Source of the DNA: UBA11740 sp035635855
GTDB lineage: Bacteria; Acidobacteriota; Blastocatellia; Pyrinomonadales; Pyrinomonadaceae
Direction of reading: 5' to 3'
Assembly (NCBI GenBank): GCA_035635855.1
Contig: DASQAF010000029.1
Location: 1-64,000 of the forward strand
DNA length: 64,000 nucleotides
The notes below the pieces were generated by a model that was not told the DNA's origin, made no database searches, and worked only from the letters and a program-made list of their open reading frames with translations. This document shows positions 35,136 through 42,631 of this stretch, one piece after another; the first letter of the stretch is position 1, and each line of letters starts with the position of its first letter. Position numbers and translations under genes: made by a program.

Positions 35136-35274
35136 ACCACAAAGACACGAAGACCACAAAGCAGAAAATAAACATATGAAGCCAGTGCCCGGCGTTCGGG
35201 TTAACGCGTTTTCGGGGCGGCGCGCGTTCCTCTGCCTTCTTATTTGTCTTAGTGTCTTTGTGACTTTGTGGTTT
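35136..35274. repeat. ACCACAAAG/CTTTGTGGT inverted repeat running into tlyA 3' end
   Basis: AACCACAAAGACACGAAGAC pairs with GTCTTTGTGACTTTGTGGTT-like sequence across a ~90-nt middle. The right arm (35249-35274) encodes the last residues and the TAA stop of tlyA. Confidence 0.85.
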
Positions 35275-36022
35275 CAGAGGTGGTTGGCTCATATAGGGCC
35301 AGGAACTCAACGTTGCCATCGGCGCCGTGGATAGGGGACTCGATCAACCCGCCGACCTTCAACCCAAGAGCTTCAGCCGCGTTGTTTACTTCTGCGATTA
35401 CACGCTGATGCTTCGCAGGATCTTTGACGATGCCGCCTTTACCAACTTCGCCTTTGCCAACTTCAAACTGAGGTTTGATAAGTGTGACGATGCGGCCGCG
35501 TTCAGTCAGCAAAGGAACGACAGCGGGCAGGATTTTGGTTGCCGAGATAAAGGCGACATCGATCGTGACCAGGTCGAACTTCTGATCGAAGTCTTCGGGT
35601 TTCAGATAGCGGGCATTGACGCCTTCGCGGACTTCAACGCGGGGATCGCTGCGCAGTCGCCAATCAATCTGATTGTGGCCGACATCGAGAGCCACGACTC
35701 TGCGCGTGCCTTGCCGCAAGAGGCAATCGGTGAATCCGCCGGTCGACGAACCGACATCGAGACAGTTAAGTCCGTTTACGTCGATCTGGAACTCGCGCAG
35801 AGCGGCCTCGAGTTTCATACCGCCACGACTGGCATATCGCGAAGCCGGATCATCATCGCCTTTTAGGCGGACATTCGCGTTGACATCAAATTTTTCGGAG
35901 GGTTTGTTGACGAGTTGTTCATCGACCAGGACGACGCCCGTCATTACCAGCGCCTGCGCCCTGGTGCGCGACGGGGCGAGTCCGCGTTCGACGAGGAGAG
36001 TATCGATGCGCTCGCGCTTCAT
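35249..36022 (-). CDS. tlyA: TlyA-family 2'-O-ribose rRNA methyltransferase/hemolysin A
   Basis: 257 residues from the ATG at 36022 (MKRERIDTLLVERGLAPSR); the longer frame adds residues without similarity. S4 domain at 1-60, then an FtsJ-like methyltransferase with SAM motif CLDVGSSTGGFTDCLLRQG and the K-D-K-E-type residues (DVGHNQIDWRLR, VTIDVAFISATKI, LIKPQFEVGKGEVGKGG). Methylates 16S/23S rRNA ribose in characterised members. The C-terminal tail TTSETTKSQRH and stop are repeat-derived; the fold should end at LALYEP. Confidence 0.93.
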   Translation of the reverse strand: MKRERIDTLLVERGLAPSRTRAQALVMTGVVLVDEQLVNKPSEKFDVNANVRLKGDDDPASRYASRGGMKLEAALREFQIDVNGLNCLDVGSSTGGFTDCLLRQGTRRVVALDVGHNQIDWRLRSDPRVEVREGVNARYLKPEDFDQKFDLVTIDVAFISATKILPAVVPLLTERGRIVTLIKPQFEVGKGEVGKGGIVKDPAKHQRVIAEVNNAAEALGLKVGGLIESPIHGADGNVEFLALYEPTTSETTKSQRH

Positions 36023-36050
36023 CCGGCACACTCTATCGTAAGGCGAGTAA

Positions 36051-36122
36051 GTGTCAGAAGCCCGACCATAAGGGAGGGCCGGCAACGTGGGGAGCCCTGC
36101 GTTACGGCCGGGCTTCTGACAC
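36051..36122. repeat. GTGTCAGAAGCCCG palindrome
   Basis: GTGTCAGAAGCCCG (from 36051) and CGGGCTTCTGACAC (to 36122) are perfect complements around ~44 nt. The first base on the minus strand is the G of the TAG stop of the neighbouring gene. A truncated relative is at 30776-30808. Confidence 0.95.
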
Positions 36123-36379
36123 TAACGGCGAGCGCTTTGCAGGACGGCGCGGGGAGCATCGCTGATCTGAAGTTCCACGGCGCACTCCTTGCACAGCCAG
36201 ACGATGACTCGCGGCGCGTCGACCCAATAGAAGGGGCTTACCTTCTGGGCTATCTTCACCGCGTCATTGCCTTGCAGACGCTGCAGCGCCTGGACGAAAA
36301 ACATTCCGTTGTAGAAGTCTCCGTCGGGTGAATTTTCCCGATGCACGCATTCTCGTTCGTAGAAGAATTGCTTTTTCAT
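36122..36379 (-). CDS. Small conserved-looking protein of unknown function
   Basis: 85 residues from the ATG at 36379 (GGAGGG upstream). Features: ECVHREN near the N-terminus, a central helix VQALQRLQGNDAVKIAQK and WLCKECAVEL, so three Cys and one His could form a small metal site. No family recognised. Its TAG stop overlaps the first base of the palindrome at 36051-36122. Confidence 0.6.
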   Translation of the reverse strand: MKKQFFYERECVHRENSPDGDFYNGMFFVQALQRLQGNDAVKIAQKVSPFYWVDAPRVIVWLCKECAVELQISDAPRAVLQSARR

Positions 36380-36722
36380 ACAGCCTGACCCTCCCCTCGC
36401 GCCGCACCGCGCGAGCATCCATTCAGGATCAAAGTAATCCCTAAGTCGGGTGCTATTTTGGTTGGAGGAGTTTACAGGGCAGGGCGAATCAAGATAAATC
36501 CATATTCTGAGACGCCTCAGGCGCATAATGCCATGCCTGACACGTCAGGTCAACAATAATTCCCATCTTTTGTGACTTGAACGACAAACTTCAGTTTAAG
36601 GTCGATTAGTTTGATTGTCGCGCGGCGGCAGGAGCTGGGCGTTATGCAACAGCCATGGGAGACCAAGGGCCTGCGCTAAAAAAAAGGGGAAGGTGCTCAG
36701 CGACAAACTGTGTATTCCAGCC
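36380..36722. other. Intergenic region with small palindromes, no gene seen
   Basis: CCTGA-CACG-TCAGG at 36536-36549 and GCCTcAGGC just before it are compact palindromes that could be operators. At ~36581-36603 there is CGACAAACTTCAGTTTAAGG, a partial match to the 55-bp element found complete at 50581 and 62565. No coding signal is convincing. Confidence 0.45.
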
Positions 36723-37382
36723 TTATTGGGGATTTGGACCTGCGAAAATTTCCTGTATTCGCCCGGCGCCGCGCTTATCTTTGGCCGGATTATCAGTTTT
36801 CCCATCGTTTCCTTGAGTTGGCGGATGGACCCTTCTTTTCCTGGTCAGCTTGCCAGGTTCAGGCGAGCTTCCGCTGTTTGGTTGAGCGGCAGGCGTAGGG
36901 GACAAAGCCTTGTTCTCGCCGGCCTTTGAATTCACGGTCGCTGGGTCAGCGGTTGGATCTGTTGTTTGGCTTTCGGTTTGGCTTTGTGTCGGCGCGCCTT
37001 CCGACCCGGGAGATGATGACTCTAAAGGGGCCAACGCACCTGCCGGCGGCTCAGTCCCCGAATTCAACGGTGTCTCGCTCTGAGGTTGCGATGCCGGAAT
37101 TTGATTTATCGGCTGGTTAATTTCCGACCTTGGGGTTGAAACTAAAGCGTTGCCTCGCTGGTGATTCTCATAGTAGTTAACTCCGAGCGCACCGAGTGCG
37201 CCGAAGACAGCGGCGACCAGCAGAATAGGAACTATTGATAGCAGCGCGCGAGACCGCTCGACGACCCTGGCTTGGGCGATGGGCACCACCTGACGCGCAG
37301 AAACGATTGTGGCTTCATCATCGAAATGAGGCGCCGGCAGTTCGGGTGGCGTCGTGGCAATTTCTATTCGAGTTCTGTTCAT
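36723..37382 (-). CDS. Single-span membrane protein with low-complexity extracytoplasmic tail
   Basis: 219 residues from the ATG at 37382 (MNRTRIEIATTPPELPAP); the longer frame is unsupported. Cytoplasmic stretch with DDEATIVSARQVVPI, one transmembrane helix (~46-68; LLSIVPILLVAAVFGALGAL), then ~145 residues rich in Pro, Ser, Thr, Gln and Glu, ending basic. No domain recognised; possibly a regulatory or cell-wall-spanning protein. Confidence 0.6.
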   Translation of the reverse strand: MNRTRIEIATTPPELPAPHFDDEATIVSARQVVPIAQARVVERSRALLSIVPILLVAAVFGALGALGVNYYENHQRGNALVSTPRSEINQPINQIPASQPQSETPLNSGTEPPAGALAPLESSSPGSEGAPTQSQTESQTTDPTADPATVNSKAGENKALSPTPAAQPNSGSSPEPGKLTRKRRVHPPTQGNDGKTDNPAKDKRGAGRIQEIFAGPNPQ

Positions 37383-37632
37383 TTTCCCGCAGGAAGAGCC
37401 GTTCCTGATCACGATCCGGTGGCGTTCAATCCTTGCGCCAGGCCTTAGATGCGCCTTTGAGGTCAAGCGTTTGAACGCTCATTGCTGATTTTGAACCGGT
37501 TCCTTAACTTTTATCGTCTGAGCACTCAAGAATATGCCCCGCAGCAGCGCAGATTCGCGCTGAGGGGGCATTCATTGATCAGGAGCTGTAAATATTTCGC
37601 TTCTGACGGAGCGAAGGTCTTTCGTCGATCGC

Positions 37633-39552
37633 TTACGCCGGAACTTTCTGAGGCTTGGCGCGCCGGTCTTCCAGAACGTCGACGGCTTCTTTTACTCGTG
37701 TATAGATACCGTCGGCGTCCAGCCCGTACTTGGCCAGCAGGAGTTTGGGATCGCCGTGAGTGACAATCCGGTCAGGCACACCCATGCGCACAAAGCGCAC
37801 CTTGTCCTGCAAACCGTTTTCTTCAAGCAACTCAAGCACGGCGGCGCCAAAACCGCCGGCCAGATAAGCTTCTTCTACCGTAACGATCAGACGTTTGGTG
37901 CGCGCCAGGGCCAGCAACAATCCACTGTCGAGCGGTTTCACAAACCGGGCGTTCACGACCGTCGTTTCGATTCCTTCTTTCGCCAGGTTCTCGGCCGCTT
38001 GCAAAGACGGATGAACCATGGAGCCATAGGCGACAATCGCAATCTCGCCGCCATCGCGCAGCAGTTCGGCTTTCCCGATGTCGAGCAACTGCGGATCCAC
38101 GTCAATCGGAACGCCGATACCGTTGCCGCGGGGATAACGCATGGCTGCCGGGCCTACATGTTCGATCATGGTCAGCATCATGTCGCGCATTTCCGCTTCG
38201 TCTTTCGGCGCCATCAGAATGATGTTCGGAACAGCGCGCAGGTAAGCAATGTCGAGCAGGCCGTGATGCGTCGGTCCATCGCCGCCGGCGATGCCTCCCC
38301 GATCCATGCAGAACTTCACGTTCAGGTTCTGAATACAAACATCGTGCACCAGTTGATCGAATGCGCGCTGAAGAAAGGTTGAATAGATCGCACAGACCGG
38401 TTTCAGGCCTTCGACCGACAACCCCGCGGCGAACGTAACGCAATGCTGCTCGGCGATGCCGACGTCAAAGGAACGTTCGGGAAACTTCTCGAGCGCCTCG
38501 CAGACGCCGGTGCCATCGGGCATGGCCGCGGTTAGGGCGACCACCTTTTCGTCTTTCTCCATCAACTGGCACAAGGTGTCGCCAAAGACCTTGGTGTAGG
38601 TTGGCGCCTTTGCCGGCGACTTGATCGGCTTACCAGTTTTCAGATCGAACGGACCGGTGGCGTGCCATTTGTAGTAATCGCTCTCTGCTGCCGGATGGCC
38701 TTTGCCTTTGGTGGTCAAAGCGTGAACGATCACCGGGCCGTCCTTGATTTGCTGGGCCTCGCGCAGGGCCGCAACCAGCGCGCGCACATTATGCCCGTCG
38801 ACATAGCCGATGTACTTGAAGCCAAGCTCGTTGACCAGAGCTCCGGGAAGAACCGCGGCCGCGATCGCATCCTTCACGGCCTTCGCGGCATGATGTAGTC
38901 GTTCGCCGACTGAAGGAATCGCCAGCAGTGTTTCTTCCACTTCATCTTTGAAGCGATGATAGCCGTGCGCTTCGCGGATGCGATTAAGATAGCCGGTGAG
39001 CGCTCCGACCGCGGGCGCGATCGACATTTCGTTGTCGTTGAGCACGACGATCAGGCGCGTCTTTAAATGACCGGCTTGGTTGACTGCTTCCATCGCCATG
39101 CCGCCGGCCAGTGAGGCATCGCCGATCAGCGCGACTACATTGTGATTCTCGCCTTTTCGATCGCGCGCGATAGCCATGCCCAGCGCAGCCGAAAGCGAGG
39201 TCGAAGCGTGACCGGCGCCGAAGGTATCGTATTCTGACTCGTCACGCCGCAGAAAGCCGCTGATCCCGCCATACTGTTTGACTGTCGCTAATAAGTCGCG
39301 CCGGCCGGTTAGAATTTTGTGGGCGTAAGCTTGATGACCCACGTCCCAAACCAGACGATCGTGCGGCGTGTCAAAGGCATAGTGCAGCGCTACCGCCAGT
39401 TCCACTGCACCCAGCGAAGCACCAGTGTGTCCACCGACGCGAGACATGGTTTCCAGAATGTATTGCCTGATTTCGTCTGCGACTTCCTGTAGGTCTTCAG
39501 GCTTTAGTCGGCGGAGATCCGCGGGCGAGTTGATGTTTTCGAGAAGTGTCAT
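37633..39552 (-). CDS. dxs: 1-deoxy-D-xylulose-5-phosphate synthase
   Basis: 639 residues, normal length. Thiamine diphosphate site GDASLAGGMAMEAVNQAGHL...VVLNDNEMSI; catalytic His region HTGASLGAVELAVALHYAFD; transketolase central domain with FDVGIAEQHCVTFAAGLSVE and DRGGIAGGDGPTHHG; C-terminal domain VTVEEAYLAGGFGAAVLELL. First enzyme of the MEP isoprenoid pathway. Confidence 0.97.
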   Translation of the reverse strand: MTLLENINSPADLRRLKPEDLQEVADEIRQYILETMSRVGGHTGASLGAVELAVALHYAFDTPHDRLVWDVGHQAYAHKILTGRRDLLATVKQYGGISGFLRRDESEYDTFGAGHASTSLSAALGMAIARDRKGENHNVVALIGDASLAGGMAMEAVNQAGHLKTRLIVVLNDNEMSIAPAVGALTGYLNRIREAHGYHRFKDEVEETLLAIPSVGERLHHAAKAVKDAIAAAVLPGALVNELGFKYIGYVDGHNVRALVAALREAQQIKDGPVIVHALTTKGKGHPAAESDYYKWHATGPFDLKTGKPIKSPAKAPTYTKVFGDTLCQLMEKDEKVVALTAAMPDGTGVCEALEKFPERSFDVGIAEQHCVTFAAGLSVEGLKPVCAIYSTFLQRAFDQLVHDVCIQNLNVKFCMDRGGIAGGDGPTHHGLLDIAYLRAVPNIILMAPKDEAEMRDMMLTMIEHVGPAAMRYPRGNGIGVPIDVDPQLLDIGKAELLRDGGEIAIVAYGSMVHPSLQAAENLAKEGIETTVVNARFVKPLDSGLLLALARTKRLIVTVEEAYLAGGFGAAVLELLEENGLQDKVRFVRMGVPDRIVTHGDPKLLLAKYGLDADGIYTRVKEAVDVLEDRRAKPQKVPA

Positions 39553-39666
39553 GCGGGCGGCATTGTAAACCGAGAACCAGTGTTTTACTAACTCACAAAT
39601 TCTTCACAACCCTTACAGCTTCGTCTCACGACGCGTCTCAGTTCACCCTAAGCAGCAGACCGAAAC

Positions 39667-40041
39667 TCAGCGACGCGTGAAATTCTCAAGATAACCATAA
39701 GTGGCCATCACCAGTAACAGAGAAACGCTTATGGTGACGACGACCAGATTGGGTAATTTGCCTTTCGGTCCATTTTCGGCCCGACGGCCAAAGACAGCAT
39801 AGAGATTAAGCCCGAGAGCCAGCAGCGATCCACCGAAGAAGAGAACCGGCGTCAATACGAAGTTAAGGAAGCGAAGGCGCTGAGGCTCGGCGAAGAAAGC
39901 CGCCAGCGGATCAAAGAATAGTCCGACGCCAAAGCCGTACTTCAGAATGGCCGCCGCCACAAAATAGAAAGGCGCTATGAGCAGGACGAGACCAGCCCCT
40001 GCCAGCTTTTCACGCGAAACTCGTTGCATGACTGTAAGCAT
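39667..40041 (-). CDS. Small integral membrane protein
   Basis: 124 residues from the ATG at 40041 (MLTVMQRVSREKLAG), chosen for the GGGGGA upstream; the longer frame starts at 40107. Three membrane segments (LVLLIAPFYFVAAAILKYGF; FVLTPVLFFGGSLLALGLNL; VVVTISVSLLLVMATYGYL). No family recognised. Confidence 0.65.
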   Translation of the reverse strand: MLTVMQRVSREKLAGAGLVLLIAPFYFVAAAILKYGFGVGLFFDPLAAFFAEPQRLRFLNFVLTPVLFFGGSLLALGLNLYAVFGRRAENGPKGKLPNLVVVTISVSLLLVMATYGYLENFTRR

Positions 40042-40228
40042 GAACTTATTCCCCCATAAAAGATCCGTTGCAGCTTTGCCAGGCAAAGTAGTTTGTAACT
40101 CAAACACAGCTCCGCAGTCAAGAGTTATTTAGACCATCCAGGCCGGCGCTGCGTCTAAACCGTCACAGGAGCCGAATTTCCAGCCCATCAGACTAAGTTC
40201 TCAAAATCAAGAAGGAGTGACACGAATA

Positions 40229-40759
40229 ATGTTCTTACGGAATAAATTGACACTGGCCGGTCTGGTGCTGCTGACCTCGCTCGGAGCCGCGGTACAGGCG
40301 CAACAACCACAGCCGTCGACACAGAATCAGACACCGGGAAATGAAACACGCAGGTTTCGCCGCGGCGAAGAGCGCCGAGGCATGCGGCGCTTTGACCGGG
40401 CCCCTTTGAGCGCGTTGCGCGAACTGAACCTGAGCGACGATCAGAAGAAACAGGTTCGCATCATCATGGAGCGAAACTTCGAGAGCACTAAATCGTCGCG
40501 CGAAGAATTGCGAACCCTGGGACAGAAGCGTTTCGAAGGAACGCTGACTCCGGAAGAGCAAGCTCGCGCTAAAGAACTCCATCAACAGATGGCGCAATCG
40601 ATGCAGATCGCCATGACTGAGTTGACGGGAATTCTCACAGCCGAACAGAAGGCCAAGCTTGAAGAGCTCAGGAAAGACGAAGGCCGGAAAGGTGGGCGCC
40701 ATGGCCACCGATTTGGCGGACCGGATTCCAACCAGAGCAACAATCCGCCCAAACCTTAG
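40229..40759 (+). CDS. Spy/LTxxQ-family periplasmic protein
   Basis: 176 residues from the ATG at 40229 (GAAGGAG 12 nt upstream; a GTG at 40217 is an alternative). Signal peptide (LTLAGLVLLTSLGAAVQAQ), then a helical domain with LNLSDDQKKQVRIIMERNF and LTPEEQARAKELHQQM and LTAEQKAKLEELRKDEG. Periplasmic chaperone or metal-sensing relative of Spy/CpxP. Stands alone, not next to a sigma factor. Confidence 0.8.
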   Translation: MFLRNKLTLAGLVLLTSLGAAVQAQQPQPSTQNQTPGNETRRFRRGEERRGMRRFDRAPLSALRELNLSDDQKKQVRIIMERNFESTKSSREELRTLGQKRFEGTLTPEEQARAKELHQQMAQSMQIAMTELTGILTAEQKAKLEELRKDEGRKGGRHGHRFGGPDSNQSNNPPKP

Positions 40760-40788
40760 CGCTGCACCTGAGATTTCGCAGAATGAAG

Positions 40789-40823
40789 AAGCGGCCTTGG
40801 TCAACGTATCGATCGGGCCGCTT
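40789..40823. terminator. Terminator hairpin between convergent spy-like and arsI genes
   Basis: AAGCGGCC (40789-40796) pairs perfectly with GGCCGCTT (40816-40823), followed on the plus strand by ACTCTTTATT. Confidence 0.65.
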
Positions 40824-40828
40824 ACTCT

Positions 40829-41305
40829 TTATTCCCGCCCCGAGATTTGCACGGCTGATACCTGGGTGCTACCGCAACAAGCGCTGGCGTGCGGACGATT
40901 GTCTTCGAGAACTACAAAGGCCTCCCATTCATTGCCGTCGGGATCGCGCACCCAGGTCTTATCCTGCAGCGCGTAGCAGCAATCTGTCTGCATTTCATCG
41001 CGAGTCAATAAACCGGCCGCAGCCCATTTTTCACGCAAGGCGAGCACATCTTCGGTTGAGGAAACCTGGATCCCCAGATGAGACAGCGCGCCACGACCGG
41101 CCACCACTGATTCGTTGAGCGTCAGGTTCAACGGCGGATTCAGCACGTCGAACTTGGCGTATCCCGTCCGGACTTTGCTTGGTTCAATTCCCAACAGCCG
41201 GCGGTAAAACTCAAGGCTCCGGCTGACGTCACTCACGTTGAGCGCCAGATGAGCTTTGAGGGCTGTCACTTCTCGATTTTCACTTACGCGGGTCTTGCTT
41301 TCCAT
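40829..41305 (-). CDS. arsI: ArsI/CadI-family glyoxalase-fold protein (organoarsenical C-As lyase candidate)
   Basis: 158 residues, AAGGAG before the ATG. A single vicinal-oxygen-chelate domain. H19, H76 and E128 occupy the expected Fe(II) positions and the vicinal pair C109-C110 (TDCCYALQDKTWVRDPDGNE) is the trivalent-arsenical-binding pair of ArsI; the spacing matches characterised enzymes. ArsI cleaves the carbon-arsenic bond of methylarsenite or aromatic arsenicals. The C-terminus has another Cys pair (SACCGS). Divergent from arsN1-arsR across an operator-bearing spacer. CadI-type annotation is the alternative. Confidence 0.85.
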   Translation of the reverse strand: MESKTRVSENREVTALKAHLALNVSDVSRSLEFYRRLLGIEPSKVRTGYAKFDVLNPPLNLTLNESVVAGRGALSHLGIQVSSTEDVLALREKWAAAGLLTRDEMQTDCCYALQDKTWVRDPDGNEWEAFVVLEDNRPHASACCGSTQVSAVQISGRE

Positions 41306-41327
41306 GTCTCTACTCCTTTAGAATCAC

Positions 41328-41388
41328 ATTCGTCAAAGCGAATATGAGCGCAGCATAGCAAGAGGATGTCATATTCGTCAAGACGTAT
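41328..41388. promoter_or_regulatory. arsI promoter with two ArsR-like operators
   Basis: Two copies of an ATTCGTCAA motif: ATTCG-TCAAAG-CGAAT (41328-41343, a perfect dyad) and ATTCG-TCAAGA-CGTAT (41373-41388), 45 bp apart. On the minus strand a promoter can be read as TTGACG (41376-41381), 18-bp spacer, TATGCT (41352-41357), giving a start near 41345. One operator covers the -35 and the other the start site, a repressing geometry. Regulation by the adjacent ArsR is inferred. Confidence 0.65.
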
Positions 41389-41497
41389 ACGTTGGCGGCG
41401 GAGTTCAGGGGTCCCAACCTTAATTGGGTTCTCTTTCGCGCGAACAAGAGCCCGTCTAAAGCCGGTACTTTGAACCCCCCCTGATCGTCGATAGCCC

Positions 41498-41995
41498 ATG
41501 AGTTTCCTGATTGATCGAATGCGGCAGTCGGACTGGGATGAAGCGCGCGCGATTTATTTACAGGGAATCGCCGCCGGCCAGGCGACGTTTGAGACTGAGG
41601 CGCCGTCCTGGGAAGGTTGGAACGCAAATCATCTCACCTTCGCGCGGCTCGTGGTCCGAGACGACGAGAGGGTTATCGGCTGGGCCGCGCTGAGTCCGGT
41701 TTCTGCGCGGCGCGCCTATGCGGGCGTGGCGGAAACCAGCGTCTATGTCGCGTTCGATAAACATGGAATGGGCGTCGGCCGGCATTTGCTCGAGGCGTTA
41801 ATATCAGAGTCTGAGCGGAACGGGATATGGACCTTGCAGGCAGTCATGTTTGCCGAGAACCAGGCGAGCGTAGCTTTGCATCGGGCCTGCGGCTTTCGCG
41901 AAGTCGGCCGGCGCGAGCGGATTAGCAAGCTGAATGGAGTCTGGCGCGACACTATCCTGCTCGAACGGCGCAGCACGGGAATTGGAGTTGAGTAG
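41498..41995 (+). CDS. arsN1: ArsN1-like GNAT N-acetyltransferase
   Basis: 165 residues. GNAT acetyl-CoA motif DKHGMGVGRHLLEALI and motif B AENQASVALHRACGFREVGR. The N-terminal IYLQGIAAGQATFETEAPSW is characteristic of the phosphinothricin/arsinothricin acetyltransferase group (Pat/Bar/ArsN1). Together with arsI and arsR this supports N-acetylation of arsinothricin or a related amino-acid arsenical; phosphinothricin-type substrates remain possible. The stop is 2 nt before the arsR start, so they are co-transcribed. Confidence 0.8.
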   Translation: MSFLIDRMRQSDWDEARAIYLQGIAAGQATFETEAPSWEGWNANHLTFARLVVRDDERVIGWAALSPVSARRAYAGVAETSVYVAFDKHGMGVGRHLLEALISESERNGIWTLQAVMFAENQASVALHRACGFREVGRRERISKLNGVWRDTILLERRSTGIGVE

Positions 41996-41997
41996 AG

Positions 41998-42399
41998 ATG
42001 AGCAGAAAGAGTTACGACATCGAAATTCTCTTTAAAGCACTGGCTGACCGCACGCGTCTGCGGCTGATTAGCCTGATCGGCGATTCGGAAGTCTGCGTCT
42101 GTTTTTTCGTCGCGATTTTAAAAAGCAGCCAGCCCAAGATTTCGCGTCATCTTGCTTACCTGCGGCGCGCCGGCATTGTCGCGGCGCGGCGCGAGGGGAA
42201 ATGGATGCACTATCGGCTGACCGAGCCACGGGACGAACATGCGGCGCGGATCTTTCGCGAGGTGCGTGCGGCCCTGGCCGAACATCCCGAACTGCAACGA
42301 GATCGGGAGAAGCTTCTCCAGGTTTGCTGCGCGACCCAACTTCCCGTTCAGTTGCGTCGCGCCCCGCGACCGGTGGGTCTTGCGCTACACCTTCCTTGA
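41998..42399 (+). CDS. arsR: ArsR/SmtB-family arsenic-responsive repressor
   Basis: 133 residues. Winged helix-turn-helix (EVCVCFFVAILKSSQPKISR, HLAYLRRAGIVAARREGKWM). The CVC pair (C33, C35) on the DNA-recognition side matches inorganic As(III)/Sb(III)-sensing ArsR, and a second vicinal pair C110-C111 (KLLQVCCATQL) lies near the dimerisation helix, like the pair used by methylarsenite-selective ArsR proteins. Presumably represses both the arsI promoter and its own operon. Having both Cys sets is noteworthy. Confidence 0.88.
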   Translation: MSRKSYDIEILFKALADRTRLRLISLIGDSEVCVCFFVAILKSSQPKISRHLAYLRRAGIVAARREGKWMHYRLTEPRDEHAARIFREVRAALAEHPELQRDREKLLQVCCATQLPVQLRRAPRPVGLALHLP

Positions 42400-42441
42400 C
42401 AATCGAGTTTCGCAGCTTAGAATAACCTTCGACTTTGCTGC

Positions 42442-42532
42442 GGAGATGTGGCCGAGTGGCTGAAGGCGGCGGTTTGCTAAACCGTTAAGGGTCAAAAGCC
42501 CTTCACAGGTTCGAATCCTGTCATCTCCGCCA
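42442..42532 (+). tRNA. tRNA-Ser (anticodon GCT)
   Basis: Acceptor GGAGATG (42442-42448) pairs with CATCTCC (42522-42528), discriminator G, CCA encoded (42530-42532). Anticodon loop TTGCTAA at 42474-42480 with GCT at 42476-42478. The long variable arm (AAGGG...CCCTT) is typical of class II tRNA-Ser. T-loop GGTTCGAATCC. It reads AGC/AGT codons. Confidence 0.98.
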
Positions 42533-42540
42533 GAAATCAC

Positions 42541-42625
42541 GGAGGTCAGAGGTCGGAGGTCAGAGGTCAGAAGAAACGCGTGGCGTTCCTGTTTGCTGAC
42601 CTCTGATCTCTGACTTCTGACCTCT
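42541..42625. repeat. GGTCAGAGGTCGGAGGTCAG inverted repeat
   Basis: Tandem AGGTCAG-type units (42541-42572) face CTGACCTCTGATCTCTGAC-type units (42596-42625). It starts 8 nt after the tRNA and ends 6 nt before gltX. Confidence 0.85.
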
Positions 42626-42631
42626 AATTCT

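Noticed and set aside
42442..42532. tRNA-Ser as an island attachment site for the arsenic cassette
   Set aside because: No integrase and no repeated copy of the tRNA 3' end was found nearby; gltX follows directly.
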